Shown here piece by piece: positions 44,987 through 52,943 of a stretch of 64,000 bases of DNA. The position numbers and the translations under genes are program-made. Source of the DNA: CAVQSS01 sp963746605 (GTDB lineage: Bacteria; Desulfobacterota; RBG-13-43-22); NCBI GenBank assembly GCA_963746605.1, contig CAVVCH010000061.1, forward strand, positions 1 through 64,000, read 5' to 3'. Numbering within the stretch: position 1 is the stretch's first letter; each line of letters opens with the position of its first letter. The notes under the pieces were generated by a model. That model made no database searches. It saw only the letters and a list, made by a program, of their open reading frames with translations, and was not told the origin of the DNA.

Positions 44987-45444
44987 TCGGAAACCTCTGT
45001 CGATTCAAGGATAGAAAGAAACCGCCGGTTTCGTCTTCTTCAATATAGCGGGCGATCTGATAATAGGCCGCCCGAAGAAATCGTGCCGGCATCGATCCCG
45101 TCCTTCACCAATCCGTACAAGACGTTCTCCCGGTTCAGCCATAACGTTTGGGGGTCCAGCACTTCCTGCCGTTCGTCGTTCAAGGTCAAAAGAATCTCTT
45201 CGGTTTCCTCCGGGCCGGATTGGGTTCGTTCCACCCCCAGGATGACCAGCGGGGTATCCTCTACTTCAAGGACACATTTCTGATCGTTTAGATGAACCAG
45301 GTAGCGGCCCGTTTCGTCCTTTTCCAGGTTCTGAATCAGCCAGAGAAAAATGGGGCGATGGATGATCTCGGCGCCTTCATGAAACCACTGGCCTTCTTTC
45401 CCGACAAAGATCATGCAGGGCGGAAGGGGTTCCGGGGTATTCAT
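44973..45444 (-). CDS. DUF1285-family protein (one-base frameshift)
   Basis: The uninterrupted frame (45040-45444) gives PPCMIFVGKEGQWFHEGAEI, GRYLVHLNDQKCVLEVEDTP and DPQTLWLNRENVLYGLVKDG, matching DUF1285. The frame then runs into a false end. Skipping one base near 45090-45099 restores PARFLRAAYYQIARYIEEDE and the tail RFPIKTR to a stop at 44973, as expected for the family. The corrected length is about 156 residues. The ATG overlaps the MaoC stop (ATGA), so it is co-translated. The function of DUF1285 is unknown. Confidence 0.72.
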
Positions 45445-45887
45445 AAGGACGGAGCCTCGTTGGAGATCAGCATCTTACCTTCCCCCTGGGCCACGGCCTC
45501 TCCCCTTTGATTTTGGCAGGTTCCGGAGAAGGAAAGGATTCCTCCTGAATACTTCTTGGAGGGTTTCTTCTCCAGGACCTCCCATTCAGTCTTCAGCGTG
45601 TCCCCGGGGCGCACCGGCGCGATGAAGCGGATGGTTTCCTCCAGGAAGGCGATAGTCGTTCCGCTGAAATAGTTTCCCAGCACCCCCACCATGACGGCGG
45701 CGGTCAGGGGACCGTGGACGATTCGTCCCTGGAGGGGCAACGACTCGGCCAAAGGCGCGTTAGCGTGCAGCGCGTTAAAATCCTTGAACAGACCGCAGGC
45801 CAAAATCATGTGGGTCTCGGTGATCGTTAAGGCATCCCTGATTTTTTCTCCCAGGTCGACCTGGTCGAACGTTTTTCCGACGAACAT
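45441..45887 (-). CDS. MaoC-like (R)-hydratase domain protein
   Basis: A 148-residue hot-dog-fold protein. Hydratase 2 motif: KDFNALHANAPLAESLPLQG (Asp and His active-site pair in the usual DxNxxHxN form), then RIVHGPLTAAVMVGVLGNYF, RFIAPVRPGDTLKTEWEV. Such enzymes hydrate enoyl-CoA or act in related acyl chemistry. No thioesterase or CoA ligase is adjacent. It is the upstream partner of the DUF1285 gene (4-bp overlap). Confidence 0.87.
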   Translation of the reverse strand: MFVGKTFDQVDLGEKIRDALTITETHMILACGLFKDFNALHANAPLAESLPLQGRIVHGPLTAAVMVGVLGNYFSGTTIAFLEETIRFIAPVRPGDTLKTEWEVLEKKPSKKYSGGILSFSGTCQNQRGEAVAQGEGKMLISNEAPSL

Positions 45888-45899
45888 GAGCGGTACCCC

Positions 45900-46349
45900 C
45901 TAAAAAGATTTTTGGCTGTCCAGCAGCAGCGTGACCGGTCCGTCATTGATGGAATGGACCTCCATCATCTCCTGAAAGCGGCCGCTGGCCACGGTCAGAC
46001 CGGCTTCCTTCGCCTTTTGGATAAATAGGTTGTAAAGCGGCTCGGCGATTCCGGGTGGGGCCGAATGAGAAAAAGAAGGCCGCCGTCCTTTCCGGCAATC
46101 GCCCCAGAGTGTGAATTGAGAAACGATAAGTAAAGAACCATGAACGTCCGTCAACGAAAGGTTGAACCGGCTCTGACCATCGGCAAAGATCCGCAGGTGC
46201 AGGATTTTCTCCACCAGATAGCGCACATCTTCCTCGGTGTCGTTCTGACCGACCCCCAGGAAGATCAACAGGCCGGGGCCGATCTCCCCCACGGTTTCCT
46301 GTTGAATTCGAACCGAGGCCTGTTTGACACGCTGAACGACTAAGCGCAA
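45900..46349 (-). CDS. dtd: D-aminoacyl-tRNA deacylase
   Basis: A 149-residue DTD homodimer subunit that removes D-amino acids (and glycine) from tRNA. VQRVKQASVRI at the start, the conserved SLLIVSQFTLWGD, RKGRRPSFS and the Gly-cisPro loop NDGPVTLLLDS. The start is TTG 46349, with GGAGG seven bases upstream; there is no in-frame ATG near it. The stop is 12 bp before the MaoC start, so they may be one operon. Confidence 0.95.
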   Translation of the reverse strand: MRLVVQRVKQASVRIQQETVGEIGPGLLIFLGVGQNDTEEDVRYLVEKILHLRIFADGQSRFNLSLTDVHGSLLIVSQFTLWGDCRKGRRPSFSHSAPPGIAEPLYNLFIQKAKEAGLTVASGRFQEMMEVHSINDGPVTLLLDSQKSF

Positions 46350-46459
46350 CGGAGAACCTCCCTGTCCGTTTTATTTACACACTAATGTACCCGGTGTCAA
46401 GAGGCCAACCAGGCGGGTCCGCCGCCCAGCGTCAAACCTTCGACGGTCTTGGGGTGTCA

Positions 46460-46745
46460 CTATTCGGGGTTCAACCCCTCCCGGGCGATTTCAACGATTT
46501 CGGGGTTCGGGTGGTTCAAAAGGCCTCTTAAAACCTCTCCCTTTCGAGGGTCCCTTATTCGGCCGATCAGGAAGGCCGTGTCTCCGATAATCGGATCGGC
46601 CGATTCTTTCAGCAGGGGGGCCAGGGCATCCAGTATGCTACCCTGCAAGGGAGTGCTCGGCATCGATAAGTTCCTCGAAAAGGGCCATGGCTCCCAACCT
46701 GATTCCGAATTCTTCGGCTTGGCCAATTTTTACTTGGCATTCGAA
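46460..46745 (-). pseudogene. HEAT-repeat protein C-terminal remnant
   Basis: Two frames joined by a +1 shift near 46640 read KIGQAEEFGIRLGAMALFEE, then SILDALAPLLKESADPIIGD and KGEVLRGLLNHPNPEIVEIA to a stop at 46460. The second part looks like HEAT repeats. No start codon with a ribosome-binding site is found; the open frame begins after a stop at 46746. It is probably a truncated gene fragment. Confidence 0.4.
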
Positions 46746-46803
46746 TTAGATAACCTTATAGTATCGCCCGGTGGATTATGATTTTGGCAAGAAAGGAACA
46801 TCC

Positions 46804-48027
46804 GTGAAAAAGCTGTTCTTCTTCCTGTTAGGATTGTCTTTGTTAGGTTTTATCGGGTTTTCTCTGGCGGCCAACCCCTCCGGAAAGACGAATGCAGTCG
46901 AAAAGGCGGTCCCGGATAAGAAAGTGGCCCCCACCGGGAAGAGTCGCCCCGCTGAAAAAAACACTCCAGAAGGACAGCCCGCCCCGGCGGAAGGTGCGAT
47001 CGCTCCTGCGAAAAGCCAGCCCGGTGACAGTCAACGTCAGGAAGCCTTTAAGTCCAGCTTGCACCATACCGGGCGGGGCATGGCTTTCTGGTATGGGAAA
47101 GAAAATAACGGGTTGGAGCTGCTGACCGGCCAGACCTACCCGCAACTGGCCTGTAAAAAGTGCCATGTGGCCTCTTGCGAGGGTTGCCATCCTCCCGCGG
47201 CAGGATCCAAGGCGCCGGCGGCCACACCGGCCCCGGTTCCAGCGGAGACCTGTTTGAAATGCCATGATCGGCTGGCCGCCCATTTGAAGTTAAACCGGGG
47301 AACTCTGCGGGAAGACGTCCATTTGGCTAAAGGGATGAAGTGCCAGGAATGCCACACTTCCCGAGAAATGCATGGGGACGGCCAAGAATACACATCCCAG
47401 AAACAGTCCGGGGCCTTGGACGCCCGCTGCGAAAAGTGCCATGAAGATATAAGCGACAGCATTGCCCATCGCAAACACTGGAAAAAAGTAGAATGCCAGG
47501 CCTGCCACGCCGGGTCCATGATGAACCAGACCAGCACCCAATTCGACCTCTTAGCCAAGGAAGGGAAGCGGGTGTCGCACCCGGTGACCGATTGGGTGTT
47601 TCTGATGAACCGCAATCAAAGGCTGGCCGCCGCCGGCTTGGAGGCTTTCGTTTTACCGGAAGGAAAAATATTCCTGATATTCACTCCCGGCTCTAGTCAT
47701 GCCATTATGAAATCCGGCCGAAAATGCCAGGACTGCCACGGGAGCGCGGCGATGGTTCAGGCCCAGCAAGGAAAGGTGAAACTCTCTCGACTGGAGGCGG
47801 GTAAAATCAAAATCTCCGGGGGCGTTATTCCGGTCGTGGCCGGGACCGGTTACGATCTGGTCTATCAAACCTTTCAAAACGGGAAATGGATTCCCCTGGA
47901 AAACACTTCGGCTCCTCAGATTCAGTACGCGGGCTACGGCGGACCGGTAACCGACAAAGAACTGCGCAAGATGCTGAAGGCCAAGAGCGAGGAGCCGGAA
48001 GATAAAAAAAAGAAAAAGAAGAAGTGA
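46804..48027 (+). CDS. heptaheme cytochrome c family protein
   Basis: A 407-residue exported protein. Signal peptide KKLFFFLLGLSLLGFIGFSL (residues 2-21), then a Lys/Pro/Ala-rich linker to about residue 85. Seven CxxCH sites: CKKCH, CEGCH, CLKCH, CQECH, CEKCH, CQACH and CQDCH, spread over about 120-320. The tail is a Lys-rich run ending KKKKKKK. GTG 46804 is preferred for AAAGGAAC upstream and the signal peptide. It should carry electrons in the periplasm for anaerobic respiration. The exact family is not recognised. The mpl gene begins 1 bp after the stop. Confidence 0.85.
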   Translation: MKKLFFFLLGLSLLGFIGFSLAANPSGKTNAVEKAVPDKKVAPTGKSRPAEKNTPEGQPAPAEGAIAPAKSQPGDSQRQEAFKSSLHHTGRGMAFWYGKENNGLELLTGQTYPQLACKKCHVASCEGCHPPAAGSKAPAATPAPVPAETCLKCHDRLAAHLKLNRGTLREDVHLAKGMKCQECHTSREMHGDGQEYTSQKQSGALDARCEKCHEDISDSIAHRKHWKKVECQACHAGSMMNQTSTQFDLLAKEGKRVSHPVTDWVFLMNRNQRLAAAGLEAFVLPEGKIFLIFTPGSSHAIMKSGRKCQDCHGSAAMVQAQQGKVKLSRLEAGKIKISGGVIPVVAGTGYDLVYQTFQNGKWIPLENTSAPQIQYAGYGGPVTDKELRKMLKAKSEEPEDKKKKKKK

Positions 48028-48028
48028 C

Positions 48029-49477
48029 GTGAACGAATCTCCTCCGATCAGCAGCCTGAACCAGATCGTGCCCGGTCGAATCCGGCATATTCACCTCATG
48101 GGGATTTGCGGTACCGGTATGGGGTCCTTAGCCGGGATGCTGCGGGAAAAAGGGTTTCGGATCACCGGTTCGGATCAGGCCGTCTACCCGCCCATGAGCA
48201 CTTTTCTCGAGGGATTGGGCATCGCGGTGCGATTGGGCTATGGCCCGGGTAATCTCGATCCCACACCTGACTTGGTGATCGTCGGCAATGTGATCACCCG
48301 CGCCAATCCGGAAGCCCAGGAGTTGATTCGGCTGAATTTACCCTGTTTGTCCATGCCCCAGGCCCTGGCCCACTTTTTCTTGGAGGAAAAAATTCCTCTG
48401 GTCATAACCGGCACCCACGGGAAGACCACAACCTCGGCCCTCCTGGCCTCCCTGTTGGATCAGGCCGGTCTGTCTCCGGGGTTCATGGTGGGGGGCATTC
48501 TGAAAGGTTACGAACGCAACTACCAACTCGGCTCCGGACCCTATTTTGTCATCGAGGGGGATGAATACGACACCGCTTTTTTTGATAAAGGGCCCAAGTT
48601 TCTTCACTACCGGCCCTATTACGCCGTCCTGACCGGCATTGAATTCGATCACGCCGATATCTATCCGGACCTGAAGTCCATCCAGAAGGCCTTTGCCCGG
48701 TTTATCGCCCTTCTGCCCGAAGAGGGGCTGTTGATGATTCACGGTCCGGATCCTCGGATTCGGGAGATCATTGACCGGGTCTCCTGCCCGGTGGAGACCT
48801 ATGGCCTGGAGGGGGATTGGGACTGGCAGGCGAGGAACGTTCGAACCCATCTTCTGGGAAGCACCTTTGAAGTGTTTCGGCGCGGGGTTTTTTTTCGAAA
48901 ATTTGACTCTCCTTTGGTGGGGGAGCACAATGCCCTGAACACCCTGTCTTTGATTCCCATCTTGTTGCATCTGGGGTTGAGCCCGGAGGTCATCGCCGCC
49001 GGGATAACCGGATTTCAGGGGGTGCATCGTCGGCAGGAGTTGCGGGGGGTGAAAGGGGGGGTCACGGTCATCGACGATTTTGCCCACCACCCGACGGCGG
49101 TCCGCCTGACCCTCCAGGCCCTTCGGGACCAGTACCGGGGGAGACGATTGATTGCCGTCTTTGAACCCCGAACCAACACCAGCCGGCGGTCGGTCTTCCA
49201 ATCGGAATACCCTCGGGCCTTTGAGGGGGCCGACCGGATCATCATTCGCGAACCGCCGGATTTGGCCAGGATCCCGGAAGGGGAAAGATTCTCCTCCCAA
49301 AAACTGGTTGAGGACCTGAGGAGCCTGGATCGGCAAGCCGATTATTTTCCGGATACAGATTCCATTCTGGAGTTTCTCTCGGGGGAACTTCGCCGTGGAG
49401 ACGTGGTCCTGATCATGTCCAACGGCGGTTTTGACAACCTGCACCAGCGTCTCCTGGACAATCTGGGGGAGGTCTGA
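48029..49477 (+). CDS. mpl: UDP-MurNAc:L-Ala-gamma-D-Glu-mDAP ligase
   Basis: A 482-residue Mur-ligase. HLMGICGTGMGSLAGMLREK (N-terminal nucleotide loop), VITGTHGKTTTSALLASLL (P-loop), VIEGDEYDTAFFD, LTGIEFDHADIYPD, VGEHNALN and DDFAHHPTAV. It reattaches recycled tripeptide to UDP-MurNAc. The overall type (Mpl rather than MurC) is chosen from EGDEYDTAFFDKGPKFLHY. The start is GTG 48029, 1 bp after the cytochrome gene stop, so the two are probably co-transcribed. Confidence 0.93.
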   Translation: MNESPPISSLNQIVPGRIRHIHLMGICGTGMGSLAGMLREKGFRITGSDQAVYPPMSTFLEGLGIAVRLGYGPGNLDPTPDLVIVGNVITRANPEAQELIRLNLPCLSMPQALAHFFLEEKIPLVITGTHGKTTTSALLASLLDQAGLSPGFMVGGILKGYERNYQLGSGPYFVIEGDEYDTAFFDKGPKFLHYRPYYAVLTGIEFDHADIYPDLKSIQKAFARFIALLPEEGLLMIHGPDPRIREIIDRVSCPVETYGLEGDWDWQARNVRTHLLGSTFEVFRRGVFFRKFDSPLVGEHNALNTLSLIPILLHLGLSPEVIAAGITGFQGVHRRQELRGVKGGVTVIDDFAHHPTAVRLTLQALRDQYRGRRLIAVFEPRTNTSRRSVFQSEYPRAFEGADRIIIREPPDLARIPEGERFSSQKLVEDLRSLDRQADYFPDTDSILEFLSGELRRGDVVLIMSNGGFDNLHQRLLDNLGEV

Positions 49478-49538
49478 GTCGTCAGCAGCCGAGCGCGATA
49501 AGCGCCGGGCTGGGGTGGCACCATTTGAATTCACTTCA
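49478..49538 (+). repeat. dispersed repeat D, copy 2
   Basis: GAGCGCGATAAGCGCCGGGC then CCATTTGAATTCACTTCAA. It matches the minus-strand element at 14201-14295, lacking an internal GGGAGGAG block. It ends exactly at the start codon of the next gene. Confidence 0.65.
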
Positions 49539-50306
49539 ATGAAGAGAAAGATCCTCGGTTCTTCGGGTTCGGTGGCCCCGGGACAAAACACGGCCGCTTT
49601 TTTGATCGATGACTTCCTGCTGCTGGATGCCGGTACGATCTCCCTCTCCCTCGACCGGGAAGCCCAGTACAAGATTTCCCATATCTTCCTGACCCATGCC
49701 CACTTGGATCATGTCAAGGGCATCCCCTTCCTGGTCGACAACCTGGGCATGGCCCGCCACAAGGCCCAGGTGACCGTCCTGAGCGGTCGAGAGGTTATCC
49801 GGACCTTAAAAACCCATATATTTAACAACCGCATCTGGCCGGACTTTACCCGCATTCCGAGCGTCGAACACCCGGTGCTGCGTTTTCAGGAAATTTCCAC
49901 CCGCGCCCCATTCATCATCGGGGATTACAAAATCTACGCGGCCAAGGTCAACCACGTGGTCCCGGCTTACGGTTATCTGGTGGAGGATAAGGACGGTCAT
50001 TCGGTGGTCTACACCGGGGACTCCGGCCCGACGGAAGCCATTTGGAAACGCATGAAAGGCCATCAGGTTAAAGTCCTGATCGTGGAAGTCTCTTTCCCCA
50101 ATTCGCAGGTGAAGCTGGCCCGGATCTCGGGTCACTTGACCCCCGGGCTCCTCAAGAAAGAGATCCAAAAAATGCCCGGCCGGCCTGAAAAAATTTACAT
50201 CTGTCACCCGAAGCCCGTCTATCGACGGATCATCGAAAAAGAATTGGCCGGGATTAAAGGAGTATCCCTGGAGATTCTGGAGGATGGGATGGAGATTCAA
50301 ACGTAA
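49539..50306 (+). CDS. metallo-beta-lactamase-fold phosphodiesterase-like
   Basis: A 255-residue MBL-fold protein resembling class II 3',5'-cyclic nucleotide phosphodiesterases. IFLTHAHLDHVKGIPFLVDN is the HxHxDH zinc motif; VVYTGDSGP and VLIVEVSFPNS carry the later ligands, and YICHPKP is typical. ATG 49539 begins MKRKILGSSGSVAPGQNTAA. It has no ribosome-binding site because repeat D ends at the ATG. It could degrade cyclic nucleotides or act on another phosphodiester. Its 3' half is covered by a false antisense extension of ettA. Confidence 0.8.
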   Translation: MKRKILGSSGSVAPGQNTAAFLIDDFLLLDAGTISLSLDREAQYKISHIFLTHAHLDHVKGIPFLVDNLGMARHKAQVTVLSGREVIRTLKTHIFNNRIWPDFTRIPSVEHPVLRFQEISTRAPFIIGDYKIYAAKVNHVVPAYGYLVEDKDGHSVVYTGDSGPTEAIWKRMKGHQVKVLIVEVSFPNSQVKLARISGHLTPGLLKKEIQKMPGRPEKIYICHPKPVYRRIIEKELAGIKGVSLEILEDGMEIQT

Positions 50307-50317
50307 ATAACGAATTT

Positions 50318-50464
50318 CGGTCAGAAATTCGAAATTCGAATATCCGAAACTGAACAAATTCAAATGATCAAATTTCAAAACTCGAAAAGATCTTGTTTTG
50401 GTCATTTGGATTTTGGACCTCGTGCTTGTTTCGAATTTCGTGCTTCGCATTTCGAATTTGTTTT
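50318..50464. repeat. dispersed repeat E, copy 1 (GAAATTCGAA type)
   Basis: Contains TTTTGGTCATTTGGATTTTG and CGTGCTTGTTTCGAATTTCG, AT-rich with scattered GAAATTCGAA. Related pieces lie at 55215-55285 and 56105-56182. It ends at the ettA stop region. Confidence 0.75.
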
Positions 50465-52151
50465 CTACCCTCCTGGTCAAACGCCGGTACTTGATCCGGT
50501 GCGGCTGGTCGGCCGCGGCCCCCAATCGGGCTTTGCGGTCCGCCTCGTATTCCGTATAGTTGCCGTCGAACCAGAGTACCTTGCTTTCCCCTTCAAAAGC
50601 CAGAATATGGGTGACGATCCGATCCAGGAACCAGCGGTCGTGGCTGATCACCAGGGCGCAGCCGCCGAAATTCTCCAAGGCCTCTTCCAAAGCCCGCATG
50701 GTGTTCACGTCCAAATCATTGGTCGGTTCGTCCAGCAGGAGCACATTGGCGCCTTCCTTCAACATCCGCGCCAGATGGACCCGGTTCCGCTCCCCGCCGG
50801 AAATCTGGCTCACTTTTTTTTGCTGATCGCTGCCGGAAAAATTAAAGCGGGCCACATAAGCCCGGGAGTTGACCTCCCGGACGCCCAGTTTAATAGTATC
50901 CTGGCCGCCGGAAATCATTTCCCAGATCGTTTTTTCCGGGTCGAGCACCTCCCGGCTCTGATCCACGTAAGCGAGGGTCACCGTTTCCCCGATCCGCAGG
51001 GTCCCGGAGTCCGGTGTTTCCTGCCCGGTAATCAGGCGAAAGAGAGTGGTTTTACCGGCGCCGTTGGGACCGATGACGCCCACGATCGCCCCAGGCGGGA
51101 CGCTGAAACTGACTTGGTCCAGGAGCAGGTTGTCACCATAGGCCTTGTCGACGTTTTCCGCCTGGATGACCAGGTTGCCCAGGCGCGGGCCCGGCGGGAT
51201 ATAGATCTCCAGTTCCTTTTCTCTTTTTTCGCTCTCCTGACCCACCAGGCTTTCATAAGAGGTGATGCGGGCCTTGGCCTTGGTATGCCGTCCTTTGGGG
51301 GACATGCGGATCCATTCCAGTTCCCGCTGTAGTGTCCGTTGCCGCTGGCTTTCGCTTTTTTCCTCCAGGCGCAGGCGGTTCTGTTTTTGTTCCAGCCAGG
51401 AAGAATAGTTGCCCTTCCAGGGGATGCCCTCGCCCCGGTCCAACTCCAGGATCCAGCCGGCTACATTGTCCAGGAAGTAGCGGTCGTGGGTGACGGCAAT
51501 AACGGTGCCGGCGTACCGCTGCAGATGGCTTTCCAGCCAGGCCACGGATTCGGCATCGAGATGGTTGGTGGGTTCGTCCAGGAGGAGGATGTCGGGTTTC
51601 TGCAACAGGAGACGGCAGAGGGCCACCCGCCGCCTTTCGCCGCCGGATAGCACCTTGACCGGCGTCTCCCCGGGAGGGCAGCGCAGGGCCTCCATGGCCA
51701 GATCCAGGCGGGAATCCAGATCCCAGGCGTCCAGGGCGTCCAGCTTCTCCTGGACCTGCCCCTGGCGTTCGATGAGCTTGTCCATTTCCTCGTCGGACAT
51801 GGGTTCGGCAAATTGCTCGTTGATCCGGTTGAACTCGTTGAGCAGGTCGACGGTGGCCTGCGCTCCCTCTTCCACTATTTCCTTCACGGTCCGGGCATCA
51901 TCCAAGAGGGGTTCCTGTTCCAGAAGACCCACGGTATACCCGGGGGAGAGGATGGTCTGGCCGTTGAAATCCGGATCGACCCCGGCCAGGATCCGCAGCA
52001 GGGAACTCTTGCCCGACCCGTTTAAGCCCAGCACCCCGATCTTGGCGCCGTAAAAATAGGATAGGGAGATGTCCTTCAGGATCGGTTTCTTGTCATAGTA
52101 TTTGCTCACTTTGATCATCGTATAGATGACTTTGTTGGGTTCGGTGGCCAT
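50465..52151 (-). CDS. ettA: ABC-F energy-dependent translational throttle protein
   Basis: A tandem ABC-F ATPase, about 561 residues. Walker A motifs GLNGSGKSS and GPNGAGKTT, signatures LSGGERRRVALC and ISGGERNRVHLA, Walker B DILLLDEPTNHLDAESVAWL and LLLDEPTNDLD. The interdomain PtIM has RGEGIPWKGNYSSWLEQKQN. It ends HRIKYRRLTRR, as in EttA, and a TAG lies one base out of frame at 50465-50467. As read, a +1 base hides this stop and the frame runs on to 49806 through repeat E and the antisense of the MBL gene. The true end is taken as 50465. It regulates translation initiation in response to ATP. Confidence 0.92.
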
Positions 52152-52226
52152 GGGGCGGATTTTCTCCTTAATTGGTTATTTTTACGTTCGATTATTGACC
52201 ACCAGGCAGTTAATAATCAAATGAAA

Positions 52227-52263
52227 ATAAAAAAGGAGTTGCCCTGAAGGGGCAAACTCCTTT
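52227..52263 (-). terminator. intrinsic terminator after tRNA-Lys
   Basis: On the minus strand AAAGGAGTTTGCCCC, loop TTCA, GGGCAACTCCTTT, followed by a T-rich run. It lies 8 bp downstream of the tRNA 3' end. Confidence 0.85.
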
Positions 52264-52270
52264 GAATTTA

Positions 52271-52346
52271 TGGTGGGCCGTCGGGGGCTCGAACCCCAAA
52301 CCTACTGATTAAGAGTCAGTTGCTCTACCAGTTGAGCTAACGGCCC
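52271..52346 (-). tRNA. tRNA-Lys (CTT)
   Basis: A 76-nt cloverleaf with encoded CCA. The acceptor is GGGCCGT/ACGGCCC, the D-stem region AGCTCAACTGGTAGAGC, the anticodon loop CTCTTAA (anticodon CTT, Lys), and the T-loop GGTTCGAGCC. The variable loop is of short class I type. Confidence 0.97.
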
Positions 52347-52414
52347 GAAAAATAATTTTTTTACCATAATCCCAATAATATGACAAGAAAAAATATTTAG
52401 GGGTGACAATCGGC

Positions 52415-52500
52415 GAGAAGGAGGGAGAGAAGAGAAGAGGGGAGCAAAAGATGGAAGCGGGAAGATGGGAGATGGAAGAAAAGAGAAAAAATAAGAGGGT
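52415..52500 (+). repeat. GA-rich dispersed repeat C, copy 2
   Basis: A purine-rich tract with repeated GGGAAGATGGGAGATGGAAG units. It resembles the tracts at 33437-33480 and (inverted) 60003-60062. It precedes the stop of the small Cys protein. Confidence 0.55.
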
Positions 52501-52503
52501 GGA

Positions 52504-52767
52504 TTAGGGGAGTTTATCCTTTTGAATTCCGTCTATACAGGCGAAGATCCTTTCCATTCGGTTTTTGGGAAGCCCGCCAAAGGCTTCCTGTAGGGCCTCG
52601 CGGGGAAAGTGTTCGCTCAAATAAGTCCCCACCTCCATCCGGGTTTCCCAGCAATGGATGAAATTGCGGCAGGGAAGGTCGGACTGGACCCGGCGGCAGT
52701 AATTAAACGTCAACATGGTCCCCATCTGGGGGCAATAGATCTCCAGGAGGTCGTGTTCGTCAATCAT
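52504..52767 (-). CDS. small Cys-containing conserved hypothetical protein
   Basis: An 87-residue protein with IYCPQMGTMLTFNYCRRVQS, LPCRNFIHCWETRMEV, i.e. four Cys in the order C-x(11)-C-x(9)-C-x(5)-C. The pattern could bind a metal or Fe-S cluster. I believe this short family is frequent in deltaproteobacteria but know no function. The ribosome-binding site is only moderate. Upstream lies a pair of hairpin repeats. Confidence 0.65.
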   Translation of the reverse strand: MIDEHDLLEIYCPQMGTMLTFNYCRRVQSDLPCRNFIHCWETRMEVGTYLSEHFPREALQEAFGGLPKNRMERIFACIDGIQKDKLP

Positions 52768-52807
52768 GAAAACCTTTCAACAGATTTAAAGATAACGTCT
52801 CTTAATT

Positions 52808-52865
52808 TAGATTCTTACGTCCATTGTTAGAGACAAATTCTCAGAACAATGGACGTAAGAATCTA
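52808..52865. repeat. perfect 21-bp inverted repeat
   Basis: TAGATTCTTACGTCCATTGT at 52808-52827 (plus one T) is exactly mirrored at 52845-52865, with a 16-base loop. No T-tract follows, so it is not a plain terminator. It lies between the small Cys protein start and the trpB2 stop. Confidence 0.85.
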
Positions 52866-52872
52866 AGACGAG

Positions 52873-52912
52873 ATCCTTCGCTTCGCTCAGGATGACGAGC
52901 GAAGCGAAGGAT
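52873..52912. repeat. second hairpin repeat (ATCCTTCGCTTCGCTC)
   Basis: ATCCTTCGCTTCGCTC (52873-52888), an 8-base loop AGGATGAC, and GAGCGAAGCGAAGGAT (52897-52912): perfect 16-bp arms. This sequence type (CTTCGCTCAGGATGAC) is common as an intergenic repeat in many bacteria. It stands 8 bp from the 21-bp inverted repeat. Confidence 0.8.
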
Positions 52913-52943
52913 TACAGTTTGAGATTATGGCGAAACCCAAAGG

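Noticed and set aside
48338..49672. A 444-residue minus-strand ORF opposite mpl
   Set aside because: It has no recognisable domain or ribosome-binding site and mirrors the highly conserved mpl frame; it is a shadow of GC-rich coding sequence.
49806..52151. A 781-residue ABC-F protein with a novel C-terminal domain
   Set aside because: The extra part is repeat E and the antisense of an MBL-fold gene. A stop one base out of frame follows the normal EttA C-terminus.
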